Below are positions 1-11,305 of a stretch of DNA of 64,000 bases, in pieces. Made by a program: the position numbers and the translations under genes. The stretch is taken from the NCBI GenBank assembly GCA_934047225.1, contig OW203997.1, positions 6,806,417-6,870,416 of the forward strand. The letters run 5' to 3'. Every line of letters starts with the position of its first letter. The stretch's first letter is position 1. Source of the stretch: Ypsolopha sequella. Its lineage: Eukaryota; Arthropoda; Insecta; Lepidoptera; Ypsolophidae. Below the pieces are notes generated by a model. That model saw only the letters and a list, made by a program, of their open reading frames with translations. It did not search any database and had not been told where the DNA came from.

Positions 1-121
1 GCTCCTTTACAGGGCTTTCAGAGATCATTCGAGGTGTAGAAGGCGCTACGGTGCCGCCTGGCAGAGGTATTGTAACAAAGTACCCTCAGTTTTATTACCT
101 AAGGTTCTTTAGAATTGTATG
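1..121 (+). other. Possible terminal exon at window edge (weak)
   Basis: A pyrimidine tract followed by 'acag' at 9-12 could be a splice acceptor. Downstream, one + frame stays open to about 121 and reads like coding sequence (…EIIRGVEGATVPPGRGIVTK…) before a stop. No family is recognised, and a frame this short can stay open by chance. It would belong to a gene lying mainly left of the window. Confidence 0.15.
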
Positions 122-197
122 ATATTATGATCTATAATTGGTAGTATGAAATAAGTTATTCGCCTGGGCAGTCTTCGTAAATACGAAGCATAATGAG

Positions 198-318
198 GTT
201 GATTCGGCGCAACACAACTTATTTGACAGGACTAACCTTATTTTGAGCGTTTTGTGTTTGTCTTTTCGATACAGTAAGAAAAAGAACGCTCAAATTAAGT
301 TGATGCGCCGAATCGACT
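198..318. repeat. Short inverted-repeat element, family B, copy 1
   Basis: The ends read gattcggcgcaac and, inverted, gcgccgaatcgac. The interior carries 'gacaggactaacctta' and a hairpin made of 'gagcgtttt…gtctttt' against 'aaaaagaacgctc'. Three further copies are at 14101, 16751 and 58264. The size and absence of coding sequence fit a non-autonomous DNA transposon (MITE). Confidence 0.75.
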
Positions 319-640
319 CAAATGTAATGTTCTGTAATTTATGAAACAAGAATATTGTCGAGGCAACGGCGGATCATGACGGGGTCATGACCCCCCCTTG
401 GCCTAGTTTTTTCTATACAGACACGCTAAATTTATCTATATTTGCACAAAATCGTATCATATATTTGGACTAATTCGGAGCCTGTGACCCCCCTGGCTCG
501 CAGTCTGGATCCGCCCTTGTGTCGAGGTGCGTAACTTTACTTTTGTGAAAACTTTTCCTTAGTTTCTCGGGAGTTTTTATTTTGTTGAAGCATTTTAGTT
601 TTCGACTTTTCGTTTAATTTAAGAATATCTCACCAGTGAA

Positions 641-2144
641 ATGAGTCAATCTACTGATGTGTTTTTAGATACATTAGCGAGATGGATCAAAATAGAAAGA
701 AGACCCATGTGTCGTCTCAAAACAGATGGTGAGTGGAGATGTGTGTTGTACTATTATTATTCTGACTCCAACTTTGAACAATTTATTTAACTTGATTTGA
801 TTTTAATGTTAAGATTAGTGAAATTTCAATGTGAATATTATATACTTAGAAATTATTTAATTTAAAGATATAAATTCATATACTTACAAATAGGGTACTT
901 GCATCTCCATCACAGCCCTTTATTTTTAAAACTGTGATCTCAAATAAGAGGTTATTTTATGTTGACAATTCATGTTGTTATCATGGACGACAAAAAAAAG
1001 GCGGTTGGTGTCGCCGCTAAGCAACTGCTGATGCAAAGCAATGGCAGCGGTTTGTAAGGGAGTATAGTAGTGGTGTAGTGGTGGTGAGTAGAGTAGTGGA
1101 CTTACTATGGATCATATAGGCTTACACATGTGAATTTCTGCCGGCTCGTGCGTACCAGTGAATAGGCTTACTCAGCTTTCGCTGCTCAGCGAAACTCCGT
1201 CCGCCTTTTTTTTACGGCCAAGGTTGTTACATGAGGTTATAATTATCTCATTTCGCCAATCTTGAAACCACCGGACAAATTAGCTCTCTATTGTATTTTT
1301 TACACTTTAATTATTGTAATACACATTTAAGTACCTGCTCTTAGAGTTTGAGAGTTGATTAGGTTAGTTTTTTAGACATTCAAAATTTAAAAATAAGTTT
1401 GGACATTGTAATTTTTTTTTGCTTAGGAATAATTAGCGGTTAATCAGAATAATTACTTAACTAAAGTACAAAATTGTACAGTATCAAAAACAAATTGTGA
1501 AAACTTTTTCAGTTAGTTTTTTATATGCTCATCTTTATGAATGCTCATATCAATACATATAATAAAAGAGTAGAAACCGGTGTGTCTGTACATTGAAGAA
1601 AAGTAATAGAAAGGGGACTACTTACACAATAAGGTTAAACGTCAATCGCTTAGCGCAAAGTGCATAACTTAACTTTGTTTTTCTTGTTTAAAAGTTGAAC
1701 CTTTTGGTATGTGGCAATTGACGCCAATAGTTCAGTATTAGTGAGGTTTATAAAGCATGAGTTTGAAGTTTAATGCCCAATCAGTCACGATCTTGTCTAA
1801 ACAAAGTTAAAACAGCATTTTAAGTTGGTTTTGGGAAGATCATGACTAATCGTGTAAACAATTTCAAAATCTTGCCTTATAAACCTCACTAATACTTAAC
1901 TATTGGCGTCAATTGCCACAGAACAAAATGCTTTTCATTTTTTTGTTTCTTAACAAGAAGAACACAATTAAGTTATGCACTTTGCGCTTAGCGACTGACG
2001 TTTAACCTTAACGAATCTATTATTTCAGTGAGCAATTCTGCGATTATAAAGTTCTTCGCAGCGTCGCTGAAGCATGGAGTATCCAACGAGGCCGAAAAAC
2101 GAGCATGCGAGGACGGAGAACGCGCCCGCGAGGCCGAAGGCTGA
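641..2144 (+). CDS. Candidate two-exon small gene, product unknown
   Basis: Exon 1 would be 641-728, from an ATG after an open leader and ending at a consensus donor (ATG|GTGAGT). Exon 2 would be 2029-2144, after 'ctattatttcag'. The phases match (1 nt + 2 nt), and the join reads through to TGA at 2142-2144, giving 67 residues. The protein starts MSQSTDVFLDTLARWIKIER and ends in a charged, helix-prone stretch (NEAEKRACEDGERAREAEG). Exon 2 is much more GC-rich than its surroundings, as real exons are here. I recognise no domain. A non-coding hairpin element (1632-2008) fills the 3' end of the intron and stops 20 bp before the exon. A chance splice model is possible; a longer isoform using another donor is also possible. 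Confidence 0.4.
975..1230. repeat. Probable short inverted-repeat element in the candidate intron
   Basis: 'cgacaaaaaaaaggcgg' near the left end is matched in inverted orientation by 'ccgccttttttttacgg' near the right end. The GC-richer interior has no open frame of note. This is a single copy in the window, so the boundaries are approximate. Confidence 0.45.
1632..2008. repeat. Long foldback element with TA target duplication
   Basis: The ends AGGTTAAACGTC / GACGTTTAACCT are flanked by TA on both sides (1630-1631 and 2009-2010). Inverted similarity continues through 'cttagcgcaaagtgcataac', 'tggcaattgacgccaatag' and 'tagtgaggtttataa', so nearly the whole 377 bp folds into one hairpin. The TA duplication suggests a Tc1/mariner-mobilised MITE. 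Confidence 0.85.
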
Positions 2145-2430
2145 CCTGGGCGCGTTCGTTGTCCGAACATGCTGGTTTTTGGGCCCCGCCAGCTTTATTT
2201 GAGATATTGTCAGTTTATATTTTCAATTGTGAGTGAGAGTGCTTATAATGTTTGTTTCTGAAAAAATATATCATGTTTCCTGTAGGCCACGCGGGTGAAG
2301 CCGTGGGCAGAAGCAAGTACATCACAATAATCTTATCTATGAAAATACTTGACCATTACTACTATTTTAGGATAAGTAGTTCTATTGCTTTACGTTTATT
2401 TATATTTTTTATGATACTTAAAAGCATTTA

Positions 2431-2547
2431 CTACTCCACATTTCTTGCGGCATTTACCTGAATCCTTGCAGGTTTCTTATCTTATTTGCTACTCCACAAT
2501 TTCTTGCGGCATTTACCTGAATCCTTGCAGATTTCTTATCTTTTTTA
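2431..2547 (+). repeat. Tandem duplication, 58-bp unit, two copies
   Basis: The unit begins 'ctactccaca' at 2431 and again at 2489. Both copies carry 'tttcttgcggcatttacctg' and 'aatccttgca' with only a few differences, consistent with a local slip or unequal-exchange duplication. Confidence 0.85.
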
Positions 2548-2587
2548 CTACTTGTAAACCTATGTAAACATTTTCTAAAATAGACCA

Positions 2588-3196
2588 TGTTTAAATTTTT
2601 TTCACAATGGGGATCCACACTGCCAAATTATCCCTGTAGATGGCGCATCGTCGATCTGGCCATGAAAATCTGTCAATTTAATTGTTATGGTTTTTGCGTA
2701 GCTTTTTGTGATTTTCGATTAATTTCTTGGAATTATGCCTTTGTGGGCCGTACCAGGGGTTCTAGCGCGTAATTCTCATTTGTATCAACTTCAAGCAAAT
2801 GCATGCGAAATTCAACGCGTGCAAAAGAGATGGCATGTTAGGCGGGCGCCGTCGCATGCACGTCAAATTTCAATCTCAAGTTGATGTTGATGAAAATGAG
2901 AATTACGCGGTAGACCCGCAGGTTGCTTTAATAATGGTGTTAATTTATTCCCGAAAAGCCCGATATTAAAAATGAATGACATAATAACAGTAACAAATAT
3001 ATAACACATTGAAATGTAAGTGATAAAAGGAAGTAAAAAAAAAATGCGATATATTGAGAAAAACAGTAAGAAAACCGGAACACACAATAACAAAGTTTCA
3101 CATAGCCGGACCGTAGTATTTCTTGGCCGGACCTATGCTAGCGCCATCTGTAATTTAACTTTGCCTGTGGATCCCTATTGAAAAAGTTAAGGTATG
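2588..3196. repeat. Inverted-repeat element (~610 bp) hosting a family G copy
   Basis: The left end (ttttcacaatggggatccac … gtagatggcgc) is matched inverted by the right end (gcgccatctgtaattt … gtggatccctattgaaaaag) over roughly 50 bp. A separate 154-bp element (family G) lies inside at 2761-2914. No transposase frame is visible. Confidence 0.7.
2761..2914 (+). repeat. Inverted-repeat element, family G, copy 1
   Basis: The ends 'gcgtaattctcatt' and 'aatgagaattacgc' are inverted repeats extending through 'atcaactt'. A second copy of the same length lies in the opposite orientation at 30261-30414 and shares the interior 'aaaagagatggcatgttagg'. Confidence 0.85.
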
Positions 3197-3299
3197 AAAA
3201 TGAAATCTGTCTTGTATCGACGATTTTTGTAAAACTGACAGAAATAAATTTCTATGTTTGAACACTTGGCGGTTTATCCATCGCAAGGATATATAAAAT

Positions 3300-3350
3300 A
3301 CTTGTTCCCGGTTCAGAGCTCCTCACATCCAGATTTACTTTTCTTTCTGC
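3300..3350 (+). repeat. SINE 3' fragment
   Basis: 'cccggttcagagctcctcac' followed by 'atccaga' matches the 3' part of the tRNA-like SINE at 43604-43664. Sequence on both sides also resembles the 43.1-43.7 kb neighbourhood, including an inverted match to 'agaaaagcagaaagaaaag'. Confidence 0.5.
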
Positions 3351-3424
3351 GTTTCTATAGTGCAATGATATAATGTTGATTTTTGTAAACTTATCTACTA
3401 GCTCGGAACTAGGAACTTCGAATT

Positions 3425-3655
3425 ATAAACTAGTAGCACAAAATAGATACAACCAGAAGGCCGACTCGAGGACGGAGCGAAAACAGACGCACACATGCTT
3501 AGACGCGTACGTATGAAGATCTCGGCAGAATTTCATATTGGCATTCACCCGAGTATCTTCGAGATCGTCGTACGTACGCGTCTATGTGTGCGTGCGCCTG
3601 TTTTCGCTAGTTATTCGGAGTAAACATTCTGTAAGTGGTTATTTTGTGCTAGTAG
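3425..3655. repeat. Foldback element, ~230 bp
   Basis: The left arm (actagtagcacaaaatag … gcgaaaacagacgcacacat … agacgcgtacgtatgaagat) pairs with the right arm (atcttcgagatcg … cgtacgcgtctatgtgtgcg … cctgttttcgc … ttttgtgctagtagtt). The short loop lies near 3541-3550. No coding potential. Confidence 0.85.
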
Positions 3656-4898
3656 TTCCTAATCGACATATGCACACAAGAAAATAATCATGTTTTTTAA
3701 ATTACCAGATTCACGATGATGAATGTTTCTCTGATCATGTTAAAATCTATTTCAGTAAGTTTTAGGTTCGTATCTGATTTAGTTTCTTCATATTCATAAA
3801 ACAATATAATACTAACCTGAGCTAGGGCGTTATGGCCTGTTCCGTTTTGGTCGCATTCAAAGTATCTCTTACATTTTTACCAACATTAGCAAAAAAATTT
3901 GAGAAAAATAAAGTTGAAACATGGAAAAATTGTTTTCTGTGTTATCCGTGTTTAAACTATACTTTTCAATTTCTTTTTGCTAGGCTGTATTGATGCAAGA
4001 TGCGACTGTGGGCGCGTTCAATATGTTTCACTACTTATCTAATGAACTTTAACTTTTGAATTTGACCGTTCCCCGTTTTGGAGCAAACTTCACTTCAAAA
4101 CAAAGATCACTTTCATAAAACTGTTAAATCTGAATTTTGAAAAAGGAACCAAGAATATTGACCTGTTGTGGGAATTACTATTTTAAAAAGTTCTGATATC
4201 TCTCATCAATCAACATCAGATCGACCCTACATATTGAGTAGTACTTACTTTTAATCATTAAAATCAGTTTTGTATAATGTAAGCCTAGAGTAAATACAAT
4301 TATGTGACGTGCCTCGTTTAGAAGCTCCGAAAAGCAAACTTTTGTATTGAATACGAATAAATTACTGTAGTAATATTTGCATATTTTTTTACACTTTACA
4401 TAATTATAATAAATTACTTAAATAATGCTCAACATTGTATTAGTATTAGGTTTGACTTAATCGGAGTGTTTATGTTTGGAGTGGAGACTTTTAATCCGCC
4501 TTGTTTTCAATTTAAAAGACAACTTGCCATTTTAAGTATGCCATACTCTATACTATAGAAATAATTATATTCTATAACAAACTTACCAAATTATTTATTT
4601 ATCTGCTATTCCAGTATGGTTTTTGGGATTTTGAACAATTTAATTGTTTTCTTTGAATACTAAAATCATACTTGAATATTCACTATTCTATTCAGTCTCT
4701 TCTCCTGTACAAAGTAAATTTATCTAACTTTCTCAATTAATTTGAAAACTTGTAAAAGGAAGTGAAGTTTTTTTTTAATGAAATTTCAAAAGCCTTTAGT
4801 ACTTTTTTGTTAGAAATATGATTTAAATTAACATAGCTCTAATGTGTTATTTCAACTTATGTGTATTATTTGTATTTTAGAATACTTTTAGACTAATG

Positions 4899-5421
4899 CA
4901 GAGGTGCCCAACTGGTATTGCTCCGAGAGCTGTTTGGAAAATCCTGACATGCCTCGTGGGCACAGCCGAGTTAAAAAATACCTAATTGAGACAAATAGAC
5001 CGGAACAGCGCAAACCTAATATAGTATACTTGGCTGTGCATCTTAAAATCATACAATTTTGCATCCTAAAATCATGCAATTTTTGACGTTGACCTGATAA
5101 CACTGTCACGATGAGTGCACAGTTACGTACGTTTTTGTATTTACGAGGGTCCATGAGCTTGAAAACCTCGTCGCTTTTATTGTCTGGGTTTTTAGGAACG
5201 ATATCATTGCGAAGTGTGATAATTTCTAATTCAGCTTCCGCTTTGTTGGTGAAGCAAAGTGTTTCCATTAATGTCCAGATATCCAGATTCTAAAATGGAA
5301 ATACCCTATTCAATTTAGTGTGTGCTTGAAATTTTGTGATTTACCCGATTTTGTTCGTGGGCGCCTTGTAAACAGGCCGCTGTCTACGAGGCGCCCGCGA
5401 GTTGCCGGTTGGGCACCACTG
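4899..5421. mobile_element. Internally deleted hAT-type DNA transposon
   Basis: The terminal inverted repeats CAGAGGTGCCCAAC (4899-4912) and GTTGGGCACCACTG (5408-5421) begin with the CAG…CTG typical of hAT elements. ACTAATG occurs directly left of the element and again two bases to its right (5424-5430), compatible with a decayed 8-bp hAT target duplication. Only about 520 bp remain, including a degenerate piece of transposase on the minus strand. Confidence 0.75.
5092..5268 (-). pseudogene. hAT transposase C-terminal remnant
   Basis: About 59 residues read METLCFTNKAEAELEIITLR … FKLMDPRKYKNVRNCALIVT. This resembles the stretch before and into the hAT dimerisation domain of the ZBED5/GTF2IRD2-like group (pattern: E-L-L-ND … YPN-R--AL---S-FGSTY-CE). 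The similarity stops at 'VLSG', where the expected STYxCE would follow, and the frame then runs into unrelated sequence. The rest of the transposase is missing. Assignment is by motif memory. Confidence 0.6.
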
Positions 5422-5430
5422 TCACTAATG

Positions 5431-6587
5431 GAATGAAATTTTAGTTATTAATAAATTTCTTGAATTTGTACATAAATATTTGTATTATTTTAATTTTGTA
5501 TTTGCAACTTATATTGCGTTATCGTTTGACTGATGATAACTCTGTAGACTTAAAACCTGGTCAATGTTGAACTCACACACATGTTTTTTCAGATCTTTTC
5601 TCTTTCCGTTGTTCAGACAGTTACCTAATTGGACACATTTCACTCGACAAATTTTATTTTTGGAAATGACCCTTTTTGCAAGTTATAAATATGTTTTATG
5701 TTTGAAATTACTCTATAACATGAAAACATGCTTTATTTTCCGTTGTCAAGACAAAAAAATCCTACAACGAATACTTTTTCCTAATATCCCAAAAAACCTC
5801 GAAAATTCACTGATTATGCGTGCCGGCTGTGCACGAAACGAGCGTTCTAATGTAGACTTTCTGGTAATATAATTAAGATCAAAATCAATCAAAAGGATTA
5901 TTATGGACCAGGCAACATGACCGCCCAAACGAAATCAAACCCTGATTTAGATTATTTGTATTTGTAATAATGCAATAATTAAAAATAAAAACAACTGAAC
6001 TGTTAACGATCTCGTGAGTCGGACTTCAAGGTAAATTACTAAAACGACATCAATCCAATTTATTTATTTTTCTATAAAATACACATACAATTTTGTAAAT
6101 AAACAATTCAATATTCAAATATCTAACATTACAGATATAATTTCTAGACATCCGTTTAGTCTACCGAGTCCGCCATTTATTTCGTAATTTTTTAAAGAAT
6201 TGCAAATTACCTCAATGAAGACATGAGTCCTGGAAGATAAAAGGTACATAGGCTTGTCTTTTCATATTACATGAGAATAGCGATTTCAACCAATTAATTG
6301 TATTAAACAATTTTTTATGGGCATTATCGAGTCAAATAACTGGTTTATTCAAGCTAAAACTAACGAAATCCAGCTCGATAAGAATCTACATTTCAACGCC
6401 TTAACTTTTATTTCTGTTTTTTTTTTTTTTAATATGCTCTACAGTATTTTTCTTGTGTTCTCTAGAAATCATACGAGGTATAACCTACCGTTTGCGCCAG
6501 TACAAAAAGCGGGCTTAAAGTTAGTCACTAAAGTTCTCGAAACTTCGACTAGGAAGCACGGATACAGCTCAAATGATAGACAGCTAT
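5431..6587. other. No gene recognised, AT-rich
   Basis: Only short open frames of low-complexity composition are present, including one at 5564-5872 with no recognisable domain. I see no paired splice sites or conserved motif. Confidence 0.5.
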
Positions 6588-6780
6588 AGTGGGTTTCAAA
6601 AAATGGTTCCTACGCCGTTATGTTGGTAGCATTCATATCATACAAACCATAGACATGACATTTTGTTTTATCCTGACGTTTTTAAAATATAAAATGTCAA
6701 AAAAGTGTTCTTTGTCTATGGTTAAGACGTAGTTGATGCTAACATTACGGCATAGGAACTATTTTACAAAACGCGCCCTA
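6588..6780. repeat. Short inverted-repeat element, single copy
   Basis: The left arm (gggtttcaaaaaatggttcc, then tacgccgttatgttggtagc) pairs imperfectly with the right arm (gatgctaacattacggcata, then ggaactattttacaaaacg). An inner pair, 'aaccatagaca' / 'tgtctatggtt', extends the stem. The outer ends abut TA. Confidence 0.8.
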
Positions 6781-9471
6781 ACTTCTCGCGCACCTCCTGT
6801 ATTGGTCCGAACCCTAGAATAAGTCCTTATTCTAAGGTCCGAATTGTGCAGGTAGACTGATACTTCAAAGTAGAACATGCACGTGATTAATGTACAGGAG
6901 ACAAATGGAAGTTCTCTAGTGATAAATGTTGCTTTTATGTAAAACTCGATGATCCTGATATGTCGTTACCTGAATTATTACATTCATGAAATAGCAAGAA
7001 TTTGCAAAACAAATAAAATTTTACTTAGCGGTGATATTGGCGTACGGTTGTGGACCGTAGTAATAGTTGGAGAGACTAAGCTCTACAAATGAAGCTAAGA
7101 ATAATTCGCATAGATATTAATATTTACAACATTTTACTTGTAGCTTGCCCCGAGACTATTTTCAGGGACCATGGGTACCTATTTTGTAGACACACAAACA
7201 AACAACCGTATTTTAACTTGGAAATTGTAATTAATATTTGTTATCCTTGTACGGTTGTTTGTTTTTGTTCATTTAATTTGTATTACATATTTTCCGAGTA
7301 GTTTCGCGTTGTAATGAATAAAACTCGAAACTTTAAATAAAAAAACTAAATACCCAACATCTTAAATGGTGGAACAAACCTTACATGGATAGCAAAAAAT
7401 GTTTCATTCAATCAGTAAGTGTAATGTTTGTTGAGGATACAAGGATTTTTATCTGATAAAATTTATATCAAAGGATCGGGCTTCTAATAAAACGATTTGT
7501 GTGCAATCAATTTCAAGTCAGTAAACTTATTTTTGAAATGACAGAGAAACATGATAAAAATAAATGGTTTGGGATTCTCTACTTATCAAGCTTCCACGTC
7601 CATCTTGCAGAATTGTACCTATTAAATGAACCTTTGAATTGCAATGTTATGCATAGTATAAATAAAATAGGCCTATTATGATCATAAAATCATTCAAACA
7701 TGAACAAACAGTAAAGCCACTTTCGTTAATTAGTTAGCTTAGTTATAGCATAGTAATAATAATAAAAAGAGATAGATACTTAGTTCTTTAAATGATTTTT
7801 CTAAGGAATTTAATGGATTACTTCACAAACTTAAATTGGATTTAAATCCTCGGGATTTGGCACTGATATTTTATGGTGACAAGGTTCTTCAAAATATATA
7901 TTTCTATTCGATCAAATATAGTCTATTGTAAAGATGTCTAACTAAAGTATATTTAATCCCCTCTCGTTTTTAATAAATCTATATTTTATATTAATATTTT
8001 TAATAATCTAATTCATCATAAGACTCATTCTTTTATATTTCTATTTTACTGCCACCTTCTAATTACATTTTATGCATTTAAAATTTATATTCCATTTTTT
8101 TATACATAGCTTTAAAATTATAAATAGATAATCTAGGGAAAATGCTTACAAACTTATAAAAAAACTTTTGACGCAGATAAATACAACATGGATACATAAC
8201 AATAAGTTACGGAAATGAACTAATTTATTTAGGAAGACATAAGACACCAAATAAATATATTTCTTATCTACAGTGTATGAATTTGTAAGCTCGACCTATA
8301 AATGTAGTTTTATATCCTGAGAGTATTCCATAGTCAATATTTTTTTATTTATTTAGTGACCTAGGTGCTCAAGACGAATTTATTTTCGAATTCATTTCTC
8401 GCCATCTTTCCCAGATTAAGTTGAATTTATTGGGTTCTAAATAATCTCATTTTGAAATCGATAAATAAGAGATAACATCATCAACTCATCAAGGATAGTT
8501 GATGATAGTATATATATAATAGACCCGAAACTAATATTGATATACAATTGTAAGGAGATAATGAAATTTTTAATTTGTTTTTTCATTTTTAAAATCATAA
8601 TCACAAGACATTCATTTTTAATGACATCCTAGAACTAAAATTTATTTATTATTATTGTGATTTTAAACGAGTGTTAAATAATGCAGATTTTTGGTTCCAT
8701 TTAACATTTACTATGAAAATATACACATTTAAAACTATGTTTATGTACAGATTTATATATACATCTCGTGTTCAATACCTTAGAAAATATTTTAAATATA
8801 TTTATTAGATGCTTTGGAAACACTCTTATTCATACTTTTTGGGGATATGATGGATTGGACATAGGTACTAATAATTTTCGGCAATATTTTGTTGCGGTTG
8901 AGGCTGTTTAACAAAATAAATTGTGAAAGAAGTACGTATGTATTTTAAATAATAATTTTCTATTATATTCGTACAATAAATAATAACCATGTAGGTAGAT
9001 GAGTTATTAATGATGTGGCAGTGTTACCTGTTTGAATTTTTCACTTTCGTTTCGTTTTATAACTTGAATTTATTATATTATTTATATTAAGTAGGCCATA
9101 CCAAAACATTTACGAAATAATTAAATTATGAATTCTTACTATTACTAAGCACTAAGCAATGAAAATACTGAAATGAATTAAGTGAAGCAAAACGGCGAAT
9201 TAACAATAATGTTAATTTGATACCCGCTTTCCCGTCAACTAGCGATTATAGTAAACAAAGTTGCTATAGAGGACATAAACACTGCGATTACTTGCGAAAA
9301 TAATATCATGACTTCAAAATTGTAATTTGGGTGATCGAAAAAAAAAAAAAACTACCCCTAATGTTCGCACGAACATGGACGATTCGTCCATGTCACGAAT
9401 GTCTTTTGACATGGCGTCGGCAGAATTATTGTCAGGGGGGTGCATCTACTCATAAATTATAATTATGATAA
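6781..9471. other. No gene seen; AT-rich DNA
   Basis: About 2.7 kb of strongly AT-rich sequence. Frames of 60-70 residues at 7089 and 7499 have biased, non-conserved composition and no splice context. Nothing else could be supported. Confidence 0.5.
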
Positions 9472-9875
9472 TAGGTCTTTACCTATGAAATTGCCGAAAT
9501 TTTCTTACAAATTCATGAGTTTCTAATTCATGTAATTCAATAGCTATTTCAATTATTTGTTTTTTGTTTACATCTACCTACGTATTAAATTTGGATTTTA
9601 TTTTCAGTTTGATTATAAAAATTAAATATTCAAAAACAGTTCGTCCTAAATGCCATCCATTTCCATGATATGATTCGTAATAATTTTTTGCAACAGATAC
9701 TTCAAAAATTCAATTAATGTTGCTGTTAGGTTAATGTTGTCTCATTCGTACACAAAAGAAATTACGTAATTTGGATTAAGTCATTCCTAAAAAAAATGCA
9801 AAAATGTTAGTACTGAAAAATGAGTTTCCTTCAAATTCTCTATAGAAAACAGTAATTTCATATGTAAAGACCTAA
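9472..9875 (-). repeat. Family E element (~400 bp), copy 1, inverted
   Basis: The ends are 'taggtctttac…atgaaatt' and 'aatttcatatgtaaagaccta'. The interior matches the reverse complement of 21639-22040 and 50820-51233 through landmarks such as 'aaatgccatccatttccatg' and 'ttaatgttgtctcattcgt'. No open frame spans it. Confidence 0.85.
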
Positions 9876-10118
9876 TATAGTACTTATTTGCATCCCTAGA
9901 ATTATAAAAACAAAAATATAATACGTTTGGGCATTTACGTCACTCAAGTCACTTTCTTTTATATAATAATTTTTTATTTTTGTGTAGTTTTCTCCAAGTC
10001 TGGGGGGTGCAAGTGCCCTTGCACCCCACTCCCGGCGCCCATTCTTTTGACGTGAATTCGATGAACGTCTTGCTCGTTCATATTAGAGAAAAATTGCGTC
10101 ATTACAACATAAAACATA

Positions 10119-10291
10119 ACGACAAAATGAGACATTCTTTAAAAAAAAAAAAGAAATGAGAGGTTTTGCTGTCAAACAGAACGTTATTGAATGGTGGCAC
10201 CTTATTCTAAGGGTGGCACCGTTCTGTTTGACAGCGAAATTGCCTCGAAATTACACATTTCTTTTTTTTTAAGAAATTCTCATTGCGACAT
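10119..10291. repeat. Foldback element, ~170 bp
   Basis: The left arm (gacaaaatgagacattcttt, A-tract, gaaatg, then gctgtcaaacagaacg) is complementary to the right arm (gttctgtttgacagc, then acatttc, T-tract, aagaaattctcat). The loop includes a near-duplicate 'gtggcacc' pair. Confidence 0.85.
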
Positions 10292-11040
10292 ATTTGCTGC
10301 TCTGTACAACTCACACTAGCATAATAAAGTGATTTCTTACTTGGAAATCATCAATTCACGAGACAAACAAGCGGTAGTAGCTCGACTTCCCACCTCTTTT
10401 TTACATTTTATAATATTTATTTTAATCCAAAGTTTGCTTTTTATCGTGGGTTCATTTCTCGCCCAGACTTGATATTATAAATATTAATTATTCTAAAACA
10501 CTATTAAAAATGGCCGGAACGATTTAAAAAGAAGGAAACGGGAAAAATTTCTATGAAGGGACAGTATGAGGCATACATAAATTTCATGGTTGAAATATTT
10601 TTAAATTGAATACAAACATACATTCTTATAGTTTTCAATTTTAAGAGATCGAAGCTAAGTATAGGAAAAGACTAAGTACCTACTGAATATTCTCAGAGCG
10701 ATTGTTCTTGTGATCAACCGACCACACCCATTTCAAAAGAAAAAAATAGATTTTATAAACTATCTAGTTTTCTAGTCTACTTAGTGTTCAACACATGAAA
10801 AAATTAAAATTCGACATCCATTTTGGAAATATCTACACACCAACCTACGGTCGATATATACAGATATTTGAAAAATTTACATTTAAAATTCAATTATTAT
10901 CTTCAGACGCCTCCCATTATTACGGTTTCATGATTTCTGAAAGAATAATTTGGAGCCCACCATTTGTGTAGGCGGAAATCTGCTTTCTTAATCCTAAAAA
11001 CCTGGCTTTTAATCTGTCATGTCATGAGTGGTAGTTTTTG

Positions 11041-11046
11041 TTTATT
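11041..11046 (-). other. Putative polyadenylation signal of the KChIP-like gene
   Basis: TTTATT on the + strand reads AATAAA on the minus strand, about 150 bp past the stop codon. It is the first canonical hexamer seen downstream, implying a short 3' UTR ending around 11.02 kb. Inferred from the hexamer only. Confidence 0.4.
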
Positions 11047-11194
11047 AATTTCTGATGATAAATTCGCAGAAGAAATAAAGTCCAAAACTAGAAATTATGA
11101 AACCGTAAAACAGTTTTGTCTGACACTTTATAAGAAAAAGTTCACATGATAATGGAATTAGTCAATGACGCGCCGGGGCGCGGCCCGCAGGCCG

Positions 11195-11305
11195 TCAGAA
11201 GTTACTGTCGAAGACACTCATCGACCGCGATATCTCCTCATCATGAACGCAGCAGTCCAAGAACTCGTCAAGGGTCACTACGCCGTCCCTGTTTAGGTCC
11301 ATTTT
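11195..11305 (-). CDS. KCNIP-like: KChIP-like gene, last coding exon with EF4
   Basis: A phase-0 acceptor ('ttccag') opens the exon and TGA closes it (+ strand tca at 11195-11197). It encodes [19 protein letters not shown] and ends [12 protein letters not shown]. The EF4 loop is canonical (D, N, D, E at positions 1, 3, 5 and 12). The final hydrophobic helix matches the KChIP C-terminal helix in position and length. Confidence 0.92.
   Translation of the reverse strand, partial: KMDLNRDGVVTLDEFLDCCVHDEEISRSMSVFDSNF

Noticed and set aside
2276..2318. Exon-like 'gccacgcgggtgaagccgtg' after a good acceptor
   Set aside because: This string closely resembles the end of a common lepidopteran repeat, and no matching phase or donor supports an exon.
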